Notes under the pieces: model-generated
What the model saw: only the letters and a program-made list of their open reading frames with translations
Database searches by the model: none
What the model was told of the DNA's origin: nothing
Origin: Jacaranda mimosifolia
Taxonomy: Eukaryota; Streptophyta; Magnoliopsida; Lamiales; Bignoniaceae
NCBI GenBank assembly: GCA_018894105.1
Contig: CM032122.1
Location: 39,649,404-39,713,403, forward strand
Direction of reading: 5' to 3'
DNA: 64,000 nt
In this document: positions 37,564-47,726 of the stretch, piece by piece
Layout: the number at the start of each line of letters is the position of its first letter
Numbering within the stretch: the stretch's first letter is position 1
Translations under genes and position numbers: made by a program

Positions 37564-39486
37564 ATGTCATCGTTGGGCATAACGAACTGCTTCATGCAAG
37601 TCGCTAAAACTCTATCTCATCTCCCGCCAAATTCAACCTCAAATTCAAACCACAACAATGGAAATCTGCAGTACCGCAAGCAGACGATTTCCCTTTTACG
37701 GAAATGCAGAAATGCTAACCAAATTACTCCAATCCACGCAAATATCATAAAAAACGGCCAAGAACACGACTATTTCATTGTATTCGAGCTTCTTCGGGTT
37801 TGCTCCAAATGCGATGCCATTGATTATGCTCTCAAGGTTTTCCGGAGAACCCAAGAGCCTAATGTCTATCTCTATACTGCCCTCATCGATGGGCTTGTGT
37901 TATCTGGGTTGTACAGTAATTGCACCACTGTATATGTGCAGATGATTGAAAATTTTGTATTCCCGGATGATTTTGTTATTAATTCAGTGTTAAAGGCGTG
38001 CGGGCTTGAATTGGACTTGAGAATAGGTAAAGAAATACACGCTCAGGCTCTGAAACTTGGGTTGTGTTCAAACCGGCAGGTTAAACTAAAGTTGATTGAG
38101 TTCTATGGAAAATGTGGGGAATTTGAAGATATGATAAGGGTGTTTGATGAAATGCCTGAGAGAGATATTGTTGCTATAACAGTGATGATGTCGTCCTACT
38201 TTGACCATGGGTTGGTTGAAAGGGCTTTTGATGTTTTTGATTTGGTGAAGATTAAGGATACAGTTTGCTGGACAGCAATGATTGATGGGCTTGTAAGGAA
38301 TGGAGAAATGCATAAGGCACTGGAATATTTTAGGCAAATGCAGAGGGAAGCCATTAGAGCTAATGAATTCACGGTTGTCTGCGTATTATCTGCTTGTGCA
38401 CAGTTGGGAGCATTGGAGCTTGGTAAATGGATTGAGTCCTATGCAGAAAAGTATGATATTGAGGTTAACCATTTTGTTGGCTCGGCTCTAATTAATATGT
38501 ATGCAAGATGTGGTAGTATTGAAGAGGCTGAGAGCGTATTTGAGAGAGTGAAAGTGAAAGAAGTCACTGTTTATAATTCCATGATTGTGGGGTTTGCGTT
38601 GAATGGAAAAAGTGCGGAGGCGGTTGAAATGTTCCAAATAATGATAAATGAAGGAATTAGGCCAACCAACATTAGTTTTGTTGGTGTGCTCAATGCATGT
38701 AGTCATGGAGGTTTGGTGGATGTTGGATTTGAGATTTTTCAAAGAATGAAAACCGACTATTATATAGAGCCACAGGTTGAGCACTATGGGTGCATAGTTG
38801 ATCTTCTAGGCCGTGCAGGTCAGGTTGATGAAGCTTATGAGTTCATCCAGAAAATGCAAATTGTCCCAGACCATATAATATGGGGATCACTCTTAAATGC
38901 TTGTAAAGTTCATCAAAACTATGAGTTGGGAGAACGAGCTTCTAAAATTCTATTGAATCTTGGTTCTTCTGACACTGGAATATATGTTCTCATATCTAAC
39001 TTTTATTCTTCTTGGGGAAAATGGAAAGAAGCTTTGCAAGTGCGGGGAGAGTTGAAGAGAAATGGTATTAAGAAGGAACCAGGTTGCAGCTTAATTGAAG
39101 TTAACAATGAGATTCATGAGTTCCTCCTGGGAGACATAAGACATCCTCAGAAGAAAGAAATCTACACAAAATTGGAAGAAATGGACCAAAAACTGCAGCT
39201 GGAAGGTTATCATCCACAAGTAGATGTGGTGTCACAGGATATCATGGATCAAGAAAAAGAATGGGCTTTAGCCATACACAGTGAGAAGCTCGCAATATGT
39301 TACGGGCTGATATCCACTGAACCATGCAGCACTTTAAGAATTGTGAAAAATCTGAGAGTTTGTGATGATTGCCATAAAGTGATTAAGCTTATCTCAAAAA
39401 TCACTCGACGAAAAATCATTATGAGGGATAGAAATAGGTTTCACCATTTTGAAAATGGTAGTTGTTCATGCGGTGATTACTGGTAG
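37564..39486 (+). CDS. DYW-class PPR protein, OTP80-like
   Basis: Organellar RNA-binding PLS-class pentatricopeptide protein; such proteins pick C-to-U editing sites. Single exon, 640 aa from ATG 37564 (MSSLGITNC); the frame is open for about 10 codons upstream but without an ATG. The N terminus is probably a transit peptide. PPR repeats run from about residue 60 to 440 (for example NVYLYTALIDGLVLSGLYSN, VCWTAMIDGLVRNGEMHKAL, NHFVGSALINMYARCGSIEE, VTVYNSMIVGFALNGKSAEA). E/E+ motifs follow (EHYGCIVDLLGRAGQVDEAY, KKEPGCSLIEV) and a DYW domain at about 545-640 with HSEKLA, CDDCHK and terminal GDYW, so the HxE and CxxC zinc residues are present. By recognition it is closest to Arabidopsis At5g59200 (OTP80, plastid rpl23 editing), though that protein lacks a full DYW as I recall. 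Target is unproven. Confidence 0.9.
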   Translation: MSSLGITNCFMQVAKTLSHLPPNSTSNSNHNNGNLQYRKQTISLLRKCRNANQITPIHANIIKNGQEHDYFIVFELLRVCSKCDAIDYALKVFRRTQEPNVYLYTALIDGLVLSGLYSNCTTVYVQMIENFVFPDDFVINSVLKACGLELDLRIGKEIHAQALKLGLCSNRQVKLKLIEFYGKCGEFEDMIRVFDEMPERDIVAITVMMSSYFDHGLVERAFDVFDLVKIKDTVCWTAMIDGLVRNGEMHKALEYFRQMQREAIRANEFTVVCVLSACAQLGALELGKWIESYAEKYDIEVNHFVGSALINMYARCGSIEEAESVFERVKVKEVTVYNSMIVGFALNGKSAEAVEMFQIMINEGIRPTNISFVGVLNACSHGGLVDVGFEIFQRMKTDYYIEPQVEHYGCIVDLLGRAGQVDEAYEFIQKMQIVPDHIIWGSLLNACKVHQNYELGERASKILLNLGSSDTGIYVLISNFYSSWGKWKEALQVRGELKRNGIKKEPGCSLIEVNNEIHEFLLGDIRHPQKKEIYTKLEEMDQKLQLEGYHPQVDVVSQDIMDQEKEWALAIHSEKLAICYGLISTEPCSTLRIVKNLRVCDDCHKVIKLISKITRRKIIMRDRNRFHHFENGSCSCGDYW

Positions 39487-41319
39487 AAGGGGTGATGCTC
39501 AAAAGCTCCTAAATGCAGTCCAGAGGTATATATCTTTCCCCTTTTCTTGAGATTAAAGATGTCTATAGAATAGGCTTCATAAGATTTTGGATTTGTGTTG
39601 GTGTTTCAATGGATCACCACTCTCAGAAGTGAAATTTGTGTTTAGAATTTACTTCTTTGCAAGGCTGCACGCTCTTATACGTTTCTTGGGGTGGTTGGGG
39701 AGATGAGGGATGGGGGAGTTTCACTGGATTCACAGCTAAATGTATGCGACCTTCGATTATTGTTGCATATTTAGCTCTTGTTGCAACTGTACTGCCACTG
39801 CTGTTTTCTTGATCTACTTATCAAGGAAGTCCTTTTCACGCTACGCCTCTAAGAATTTTTAATATTTTCAACTTCATGATTGTATCCTAGGGTAAACACA
39901 TTTTATGCAGCTTATATGTTAGCCTTACTAATGTATTCGATGGCTTCTTATTTAGTGTTTTGCATGATTCCTTGGTAACTTCTAATTTGATCATAGAAAT
40001 CACAAAAAGTAAACTTCCTAATAAAGGCTACAAATTCAGTTATAAGGAAGAAATTTATAGTATCGTAATCGATCATAAGGAAGAAATTTATAATATCGTA
40101 ATCGATCATAATTATGAGCAGAATTCTTTTGTTACTAGCACCTGATGAAATTTATAAAAATTTTAAGTCGATTTGAGTTATCTTATTATTATAAACTAAT
40201 ATTATGGTTATACTTCCCCCGCCCCCCAGATTATTGCTATTGTCATTCAAATTGTATGAATTCAATTTTATGATTAAAACTTTTAACTCCATTCATATTG
40301 AACCAGATGGAAGGAAATTTTGACTTCAAACTTTGGGGAGGGAAAATAATTGCCCAACAACCAAAACAAAGATAAGATTAACCTAAAAAGACTTCCAAGC
40401 ATTCCACCCACAATAATTCAAGATCTTTTTACATTGCATGCAATTTAGACAAAAAGAACTCATTCTTGAACTCACTGTTTTTTCTGTTTCTTTGATTCGC
40501 AATTGATGGAATTTTGAGGTTAGAGGCTACGGTTTTTGAAATAATGAATTTGGAAAATATGAAATAAATAATTATTTGGTAAGTCCTATAATTTTGAGAT
40601 CAAAATTGCATAAATCATAACTTAAGGGGAAAAAGAAATGCAATTTTCCCTATTATAATATTTCTAATAATTATACTAACGCGTGGCAAAAGGACACAGA
40701 AAGAAACAGATTAATCATCTTCCTCGTTCATCAGTAAGCGCACCTCTATGCTTCTTCCTCTCATCCTATTAAGCTATCTTGATATACTTGATCATTTCTT
40801 GCCTTTTTCTTTCTTTTTTAAAGAATTCGAGTTAAATATGTTATGGGTCTGTAGCAAGAATTCAAATTACCATTTGGAAAAAGCTGAAGAACCCTTGTAA
40901 TATCAGTAGATTGATATGCTATTCTGAGGAGTTAGCATCAGCTGAAGAGATAAGAATCCATTTAATATACTGTTGGTGTGGGCTATTTCGTGTTATTTAA
41001 AATGGGTTTTTTGCATGGAAGTCATTCTTGCTTGGGTGCTATGTTTCTTGGCAAATTAGAACATCTTAGTAAATTATATGTAGAGAAAAAGTAGATTGTT
41101 TTTTAGACAGAAAGCAAATTAGAGTTTCATGGCCATATATGCACAAGAATGACAATTGTCTGTAAAGCTTGTGTGATTAGTCATGATTTTGGATGTGTAT
41201 TTATTTGTTGACATATTCACTTATGTGACTTCATGTTAGTTTTAGGCTTGTAATCATTAATGTTCTTAAGTTACTAGATAAATTGAGTCTTTTTTTATCT
41301 TTTTTCATCCGTTTTGCAG
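39487..41319. other. spacer and leader of FAR1-domain gene
   Basis: No protein gene is supported in the first 1.2 kb. A near-perfect 33-bp tandem duplication lies at about 40,042-40,108 (ATAAGGAAGAAATTTATA then ATCGTAATCGATC, twice). A possible leader exon of the FAR1-domain gene ends at TCA|GTAAGC near 40,733; the acceptor GTTTTGCAG lies at 41,319. Confidence 0.45.
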
Positions 41320-42640
41320 TGAATTTGGCTTCATATAACTCTGCAGATTATAAAGTGGAGGAGACGGGATATGTTGAGCTGGATGCAGAAATTGATGATT
41401 CAGATGTGGATAATAAGCTGATAGAATTTGGAATTGATGCTTGTGTGTCTGATGGGGGTGAAATGATGAATTTGTATGACGAAAAAGATTTTAATGTGCA
41501 AGAATTACATGCTAATATGGAACCATATGTTGGAATGGAGTTTGAGTCTGAAGAGGCTGCGATGGCATATTATGATGCATATGCCAAGCGTATTGGTTTT
41601 ATAATCCGGATGGGCAATTGCCATCGTTCAAGCCATGATGGTGCGGTTATTAGCCGTAGGTTTCTTTGCAATAAAGAAGGTTTTCGTGTGAATAAGAAGG
41701 TAAAGAGGCTAGAAGTAAGGAAGCCTAGGGCTGTGACTAGAGAAGGTTGTAAGGCAATGATTATGGTTAGGAAAGAAAAGTCTGGGATATGGATTATTGC
41801 AAAACTTGAAACTCGGCACAGTCATCCATTGGGAATACCTCCTGGGAAGGTCAGGCGTGGTTCAGTCCTGGTACGGTCACAGGTGAGACAAAACTATAAT
41901 TCCATGACTAGAGTTCCAATAAATTTCTATAGTTGGGAGCCATCATTTTATATATCTTAGTTTCTATTTTGGCTTTTTCCCCTGTTTCTATTCATGAATT
42001 TTCTCTATCATTTTTGTGTAATTCTCTTGTGTTCGTTCCTAATGAAGTTGTTGTTTTGTAGAGTTTGGGAGATTGTTTGAAACTTGCATGTCATTTTCTC
42101 AATTGTTGTTAACTTTTTTTCGGTGTATTATATGCTTGACTACCAGTCAAAATCAGATATCTTAAAGCTCAAATAACCAGAGTTTATATAATAGTAATCA
42201 CTTAGTAGATCTTAATCTTATCAAGTGGAATCGAACATGAGAACAAGGGATGCATTTTTCGGGTGATGCATGCAAATACATTTTCTTTATCTGAAAATTT
42301 CTTTGTCGACAGTAGAAAATTGGTTGGTTCTGCAATAGTCAGTAGCGCCTCAAAGAATTACTTGCTCTTTTCGATATGGAAAAAGTACTGAATTTGAAGG
42401 CAGTGTTGGTTGAAATATGCATTTATCATCCTTAAGAGATTCCATCTTACCATTTTCTCTTAAAACGTTTGATGTGAAAAAGCTTTTTTGAGGTTGAGAC
42501 AGAACGATTAAGACAGATTAGGGTAGATACTAATATTTTCTCTTAAGAAAAGCCTGGTTGTAACATTTTACATTCTCTTGTAGGATGAGAAGGACAAGAG
42601 AATCAGCGAGTTATCTGCCGAACTTCATCGGACCAAATAA
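41320..42640 (+). CDS. short FAR1-domain protein, prematurely stopped
   Basis: Relative of FAR1/FHY3-related sequences, transposase-derived DNA-binding proteins. Visible exons are 41320-41882 and 42584-42640 (GT-AG, phase 0). The first in-frame ATG is at 41463 (MMNLYDEKD), though an upstream exon could supply an earlier start. The FAR1 domain runs from VGMEFESEEAAMAYYDAYAK through GFIIRMGNCHRS, ISRRFLCNKEGFR and REGCKAMIMVR to ETRHSHPL, so the C-C-H-H zinc residues are present; there is no MULE transposase core or SWIM finger, as in small members. The second exon encodes DEKDKRISELSAELHRTK and then TAA at 42638. The frame stays open another 43 codons (QLAKCQKQI and on) to TAG at 42770, a typical coiled-coil tail. 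It is either a recent nonsense allele or a shortened functional protein. It may correspond to At4g12850 near PSAL in Arabidopsis (memory). Confidence 0.75.
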
Positions 42641-42772
42641 CAACTGGCAAAGTGCCAGAAGCAGATCAACGCTGTCCTGAATGATGTAGACCTTCATGTG
42701 GATCACCTGACCAGAAGTATCCAACACATTATTCAGAATGTTAAAGAAGTTGAGATGAGTAGGCAATTATAG
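42641..42772 (+). pseudogene. untranslated coiled-coil tail of FAR1-domain gene
   Basis: After the TAA the same frame reads on without another stop to TAG at 42,770-42,772. The product is hydrophobic-heptad-like (NAVLNDVDLHVDHL, SIQHIIQNVKEVE), as in intact small FAR1 proteins I recall. Preservation of the frame suggests that the stop is young. Confidence 0.6.
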
Positions 42773-43306
42773 CAGTCTTTTGCCTCCATGTGAACCGTTT
42801 GGTTTGTTTCTAATTGCATATTCATTTTATTACAACCAGTTCTTTTATCTTTTCCTCTTGCTTCTCATCCTCTATTCTCTCTTCTCCTCCCTATTTCTCT
42901 TTATGAGAGATTCAGGTTTCATGGTGAGCACTGTGCACCTCTATTGAAGCCATGAGCCGATGGCCCATTCGACTTGTTTGAAGTATATGCTCTCCTCTTT
43001 TGAAGCAACATCAAGATTGTGGCATGCCCAGTAAAAAACCAATTTGGATCTTCTATTTCAATCCAGATTTCATCTCCTATTTCACATCATGAACATATAT
43101 GCCTTGTGTATTCAAGATTAGATACACTTGGCATATATTCATCAAGTCGAAATAGGAAAAAAAAATAAAAATGAAATGGAATATAGAATTCAAAGTGGTA
43201 AAAGACCATGATTTTAGAGACCGAAGGGTGATGACTAACAAGTACAGCTTTTTCCCTAGGTAATGTGTAAATATGCACTAAGAAGACGTGTGAGAGCTTT
43301 TATCAG
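42773..43306. other. FAR1-gene 3' region / spacer
   Basis: Probable 3' UTR of the FAR1-domain gene, followed by spacer up to the LTR element. No other gene is visible. Confidence 0.45.
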
Positions 43307-43311
43307 ATGTA

Positions 43312-43768
43312 TGTTGCAAACAAGGCAAGATGGTTCCGACGTCATTGTTTAAGGAAAAAAGAGAGGAAAAAATATATCAAGCTTACGACGTCGTTATGCC
43401 TAATTAATAGAATGACACCGGAAGAATGAAGATTTTATTTAGCTGAGTTGGCAAATCTGTTAAGTTGTTTTATTGGATGTTAGCATATTCTCAGAAGTTG
43501 TTAGGTTTGTTATTTGTCTTTCATTTTAACTAGTGGGAGCTTGTAGAAAGGAGGTAGTCAGAATTGTTATGAAGCAAAGCTTTTCTTTGTCTTTACTCCT
43601 CTCTCTTCTTCTCTATTCCTCTGTGATTCCTTCTCCCTTTCTGTTCTCCTGCATATTTTCTCCAATTTCTCAAATATTACTCTTGGGCTTAATCGTTCTG
43701 CTGGAATATGGACTGGACCTCACCATTTCGAGCCATGGGCTCCTATCACTCCGGTCCCGTTCATAACA
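43312..43768 (+). repeat. 5' LTR
   Basis: 457 bp, TG...CA, preceded by ATGTA. Nearly identical to 46,852-47,308. The pyrimidine-rich segment at about 43,585-43,680 is shared by both LTRs. Confidence 0.93.
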
Positions 43769-44214
43769 AATGGTATCAAAGCGATGATCCTGAAACTGAC
43801 ACTCTGATTCCAAAAATCAGTAATCGGATGGATATTCTGGAGCAACAAGTTGTGGAACTGAAAGAAGAGCAAGAGGCTTTGGCCAGAAGCCAAGAAGAAC
43901 TCAAGCTTCAGATGGAAAAGATTGTGCAACGTGTGGAGGATATGGTGGATAGTAAGTTGGGTGAACTTCTCAAATCTCTCAACAGTAACGAGGGGAGGGA
44001 ACTAATCATTTCCACATCCACTCCACCACCACCTCAAACAAGCAGACCGACGGGGAATGGGATCCTCACACCCTCACCTAACCAAAGGATAGCAGAAACA
44101 TCAAATGCAGAGGATTTGAATTATGCTAAGTATGTACTCTCTAGCAGAGAGACTGCTATGAGTCAAGCACAAATGATGTTCGATGAAACGTTTGAAAGAA
44201 AATCAGAGTCCTAG
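43708..44214 (+). CDS. gag-like N-terminal fragment
   Basis: 168-codon frame whose first ATG lies inside the 5' LTR and which reads through the primer-binding site; the next plausible start is the ATG of MDILEQQVVELKEEQ (about 43,828). A heptad-rich coiled coil (LEQQVVELKEEQEAL, EELKLQMEKIVQRVEDMVDS) followed by a Pro/Thr linker and SSRETAMSQAQMMFDE resembles the N terminus of plant Ty3/gypsy-type gag. It stops before any capsid or zinc knuckle, so it is a remnant. Whether it is translated is unknown. Confidence 0.6.
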   Translation: MDWTSPFRAMGSYHSGPVHNKWYQSDDPETDTLIPKISNRMDILEQQVVELKEEQEALARSQEELKLQMEKIVQRVEDMVDSKLGELLKSLNSNEGRELIISTSTPPPPQTSRPTGNGILTPSPNQRIAETSNAEDLNYAKYVLSSRETAMSQAQMMFDETFERKSES

Positions 44215-44334
44215 GTTGAAAAGGGGGATGGGGAATGTCTGATTGACTACTTCCTAAGCATTTTATTATCAAATTCTCAACTAGTGAAGTGTTCTTTTTC
44301 GATTTTAGTTACTGAGATTGACATTGTTGAGTAC

Positions 44335-46113
44335 ATGGGTTTTGATAATGGTTGGAAGAGGATAAACATGGCTAATATTAGATATGAGGATTTGAGTTTG
44401 AGCTGTCTTATTGTTTGGAATAAGGCACGAAGTAGCTTGAAGGTACATCCGACAATGTCACGACCTCCACTGAAGCCACCACCACTGCGATTGCAAGATA
44501 AAGTCCGTAACAACTTGTTTTCCAGATTCAGAGGACAACCAATAATTTTGGTTAGCAACCCTTCTTCTCAAGTCTGCTGCAGTATGACTTCCAAGCGTAT
44601 AATGCTTCCTGGCAGGTACTCATTAACTCCATGGTTATGTAGTCCACTTCTTCAGATTTCTTACAACATGGCTAAACGTGGCTGGAATGTTTTTTTTAAT
44701 CATTGGGAACCTGATGGCGTACTGTTTCATTGCCAATACCTTGGAGCTCATCTGTCTGTTGTTAGCAGTAACATTGGTGCCAATATTATGGTTAAATATC
44801 TTGCTGAGGATGGGATAAGTGCCCCTACAATTGGAACTATAATAATATGTTCTTCTCAGTACCTTTTGAGTTCTGACATGTTTATAAATAGTAAACTTGT
44901 ACAAAGGTTTTACAGAAAAGGTTTGGCCATCAGATTGAAGAATTATGCGCATTTGCATGGGGCTGGCCTTTCTCATTTTTTGAAGCAAGAAGGTGTTAGA
45001 ATGTCATATGCAACTCAGGATTTTGATGAATGCACAACTCAAGTTCTTAGTAGTTATGAGACTGTGGATACATGTTATAGGCGGCATAACATTTTTGATT
45101 TTGTTGGGAGTATAATGGCCTTGAAACATCACAGCTACAAGTATCTTGAATGGGTGCCTGAAGTTCATATTGAGCAGAAATTGTTGTCTGATTCTCTGCT
45201 CATTTTGGCAACTGTGACACAAGGACTCAATAAGTTTCTCGTGTTGTTGCCACTTATTTACGAGTTAATCTTGAAGATTGAGTGTGGGACTATTTATGAT
45301 GGGAGACTTCTTAACCTTTCCCACAGGCAATGCTGTTGTGGGGTTCTGGAATCGCAGATTTGCATTCAGCGGCTTTTGTGGCATGGGTATCAGGTTGTGT
45401 ACAATCATCTTGTGTCTTGGGTGGTTTATGGGCTCCTTCATGGTCAGTGTGGGGAATTTTTTGTTAGCAGACAAGAAGATAGGGATTCTAAGCATGGCAT
45501 TAGAACTACACTAGAGAAGTTGATGCTCATGCCAACTAATGAAATTCCCTTATGGATGTTTCATGATGCTGTCACATGTGGAAACGCCTTCTTTCTGAAG
45601 CCAACTAAAAGATATTCAGGGCCTTCTATGATTCTTGTGGAGTTGGCGATAGAGGTTGATTTGCCCAATAGCGTCTTGGATATCGTCTATGGCACCAATG
45701 ATATTGTTAATACTATATGTTATGGAAATGATATTAGGGCTATCCCAGTTGTTGGTTCAAATACAGCTGCATGCATATCTACTCAAAAGTGTCACCTTGT
45801 GGAGAACATTCGGTTTCATGGCTCAGTGGCATATTTGAAAGTAGAGTCTCACCTTGCTGATGCTAGAGCTCATACGCTTATCCATCTAGAAGAATTTGAT
45901 GTGGCCAATCTTGCTTATAGGTCCCCGTCTGTTTTCCTGGACTCTGTTGTTCAATCAGTTATTGATGAAGGCGTATTTATGCATACAGCTCCTGAAATAG
46001 CAGTGTTATATGGGGGCATTTGTGAGGTTTGCTATTCCAATCATAGCTCTTGCCGTTGGAAAGGAAAATATTGTCATGAAATGACTTTTAAGTATCCCTC
46101 TTGCATGCATTAA
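44335..46113 (+). CDS. chimeric ORF with EMB8 and ALDH6B2 fragments
   Basis: Open frame of 592 codons from ATG 44335 inside the LTR element. Part 1 (about 44,660-45,120) follows the alpha/beta-hydrolase EMB8 family: NMAKRGWNVF, SNIGANIMVKYLAEDG (family GTSIGANILVKYLGEDG), KLVQRFY, YETVDTCYRR. The nucleophile Ser of GxSxG is changed (SSNIGAN), so it is probably inactive. Part 2 (about 45,540-45,790) follows methylmalonate-semialdehyde dehydrogenase: IPLWMFHDAVTCGNAFFLKP, ELAIEVDLPNSVLDIVYGTN, DIRAIPVVGSNTA; the catalytic Cys region is absent. The stretches before, between and after are not recognised. No introns are present in either piece, as expected for RNA-level capture. Translation is unproven; it could equally be a decayed transduced sequence. 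Confidence 0.65.
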   Translation: MGFDNGWKRINMANIRYEDLSLSCLIVWNKARSSLKVHPTMSRPPLKPPPLRLQDKVRNNLFSRFRGQPIILVSNPSSQVCCSMTSKRIMLPGRYSLTPWLCSPLLQISYNMAKRGWNVFFNHWEPDGVLFHCQYLGAHLSVVSSNIGANIMVKYLAEDGISAPTIGTIIICSSQYLLSSDMFINSKLVQRFYRKGLAIRLKNYAHLHGAGLSHFLKQEGVRMSYATQDFDECTTQVLSSYETVDTCYRRHNIFDFVGSIMALKHHSYKYLEWVPEVHIEQKLLSDSLLILATVTQGLNKFLVLLPLIYELILKIECGTIYDGRLLNLSHRQCCCGVLESQICIQRLLWHGYQVVYNHLVSWVVYGLLHGQCGEFFVSRQEDRDSKHGIRTTLEKLMLMPTNEIPLWMFHDAVTCGNAFFLKPTKRYSGPSMILVELAIEVDLPNSVLDIVYGTNDIVNTICYGNDIRAIPVVGSNTAACISTQKCHLVENIRFHGSVAYLKVESHLADARAHTLIHLEEFDVANLAYRSPSVFLDSVVQSVIDEGVFMHTAPEIAVLYGGICEVCYSNHSSCRWKGKYCHEMTFKYPSCMH

Positions 46114-46150
46114 GAACCATGGAAACCAACACAAGCGATGCGTTGTCCTT

Positions 46151-46851
46151 ATGCGATTTGTTCATATGGATTTCTACGTACGAGTTTTTGTTCTTACATG
46201 CACTTCTGCAAGTGAAATGCAGAACACTCTTTTGAAGTTTCCATATGTTTATCCTGTTTCAAGGAAAATCTCTGAGAATGGAAGTCTAAGTTACCTTCTG
46301 GGATTTGATCATGTTGTTCTCCTCGGTGCAGCAAGAACAGTAGCTGGATGTGCAGTGTATGAAAGTGACAAGCCGGGCATACACAGCTTCAATATGCTTA
46401 AAAGGATGGTATTGCTTAACGGCTTAATACTAACATTAACATATGCTTGGCTGCCTACACATGATTGCTTATTTGTTGACACAATAATGGATGGGAAAAG
46501 TTCCTCGGAGATTCAGAACTTGAATGGATTGGACTACAACTCTAGTTCAGCATGTAAGACTTCAGTTTTATTAAGCCATGTTAGTCCTTTGAGCATCAAT
46601 TTTCTTGGAGAAGTTGTTGATGAAAGCTGGAATGGGGGTTGTTGTGTCCATGCTTTTCAGACTGGATCCTTTTCTAGAGAATCAAAAGAAAGATGTCTTG
46701 AAGTGGTGCTAGGCACTCTCGAGTATGAAATAGTTACAACCTTTCCAGTCGGTGTTAAAGATGAAACACTTGGATTTGCTCAAACTGGTGTCTTAGCTCA
46801 AGTTGCTATGGTTGAAGTCTTGAGGACAAGACTTTTAGAAGGAGGGAGCAA
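46151..46851 (+). other. unrecognised captured segment before 3' LTR
   Basis: A second open frame (first codon near 46,151) runs to the polypurine tract and into the 3' LTR. It encodes segments such as GFDHVVLLGAARTVAGCAV, CVHAFQTGSFSRESKERCLE and GVKDETLGFAQTGVLAQVAM. These look like ordinary cellular protein rather than gag-pol, but I cannot name the family. It is likely a third captured host piece. Confidence 0.45.
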
Positions 46852-47308
46852 TGTTGCAAACAAGGCAAGATGGTTCCGACGCCATCGTTTAAGGAAAAAA
46901 GAGAGGAAAAAATATATCAAGCTTACGACGTCGTTATGCCTAATTAATAGAACGACACCGTAAGAATGAAGATTTTATTTAGCTGAGTTGGCAAATCTGT
47001 TAAGTTGTTTTATTGGATGTTAGCATATTCTCAGAAGTTGTTAGGTTTGTTATTTGTCTTTCATTTTAAATAGTGGGAGCTTGTAGAAAGGAGGCAGTCA
47101 GAATTGTTATGAAGCAAAGCTTTTCTCTGTCTTTACTCCTCTCTCTTCTTCTCTATTCCTCTGTGATTCCTTCTCCCTTTCTGTTCTCCTGCATATTTTC
47201 TTCAATTTCTCAAATATTACTCTTGAGCTTAATCGTTTGGCTGGAATATGGACTGGACCTCACCATTTCGAGCCATGGGCTCCTATCACTTCGGTCCCGT
47301 TCATAACA
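46852..47308 (+). repeat. 3' LTR
   Basis: 457-bp partner of the 5' LTR, with a polypurine tract just upstream and the target duplication ATGTA just downstream (47,309-47,313). Confidence 0.93.
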
Positions 47309-47313
47309 ATGTA

Positions 47314-47726
47314 CTCATCTTTTGGTCGACTTAGGTGTCTTGTAGTTTTTGTTGGAAACCTTAGCGATCTTAAGTCGTCTGTAATTTTAGGTTCTTGATT
47401 GAGTTATTTGACTTTGATTTAACTAAGGCTCAGAATAACTCGATCGTAATTGGAAGAAAGTTTCTCTTACTCATGTTGAAGTATTTAATTTTGATTGTGT
47501 CATTTGTAGGAATGATGACTATGCCCCCGCCCCACCCCTCCGTTCTTCTTCTTCTTCTTCTTCTTTCTTTTTTTATTTTTTATTTTTAATCTCTCGATGG
47601 TGGGATACAATAATACTTAATCTTGTTCTCAGTATTGAGTGAACCGGATGTATGGAGCTTGAATTTGTAACTTTTTCACTCAAATCCTCTCTTTCATTTT
47701 TCAAAACAAAATCTCCCATAGGATAA
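47314..47726. other. spacer between LTR elements
   Basis: No gene is supported. It holds a (CTT)n microsatellite at about 47,536-47,562. Confidence 0.5.

Larger units (their letters stand above)
43312..47308 (+). mobile_element. LTR retrotransposon carrying host gene pieces
   Basis: Complete 3,997-bp element. Direct LTRs of 457 bp, both TGTTGC...ATAACA, are flanked by the 5-bp target duplication ATGTA (43,307-43,311 and 47,309-47,313). A primer-binding site TGGTATCAAAGCG (initiator-Met tRNA type, one mismatch from TGGTATCAGAGC) starts at 43,771. A purine-rich tract AGAAGGAGGGAGCAA precedes the 3' LTR. The interior holds a gag-like N terminus and then long open frames resembling host enzymes. 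No protease, reverse transcriptase, RNase H or integrase is present, so it must have moved with proteins supplied in trans. By eye the LTRs differ at about a dozen positions, so insertion is fairly recent. Confidence 0.92.

Noticed and set aside
44284..46113. Reading the LTR-element ORF as a functional hydrolase or dehydrogenase
   Set aside because: The hydrolase nucleophile motif is altered and the dehydrogenase piece lacks the catalytic Cys region, so enzyme activity is not supported.
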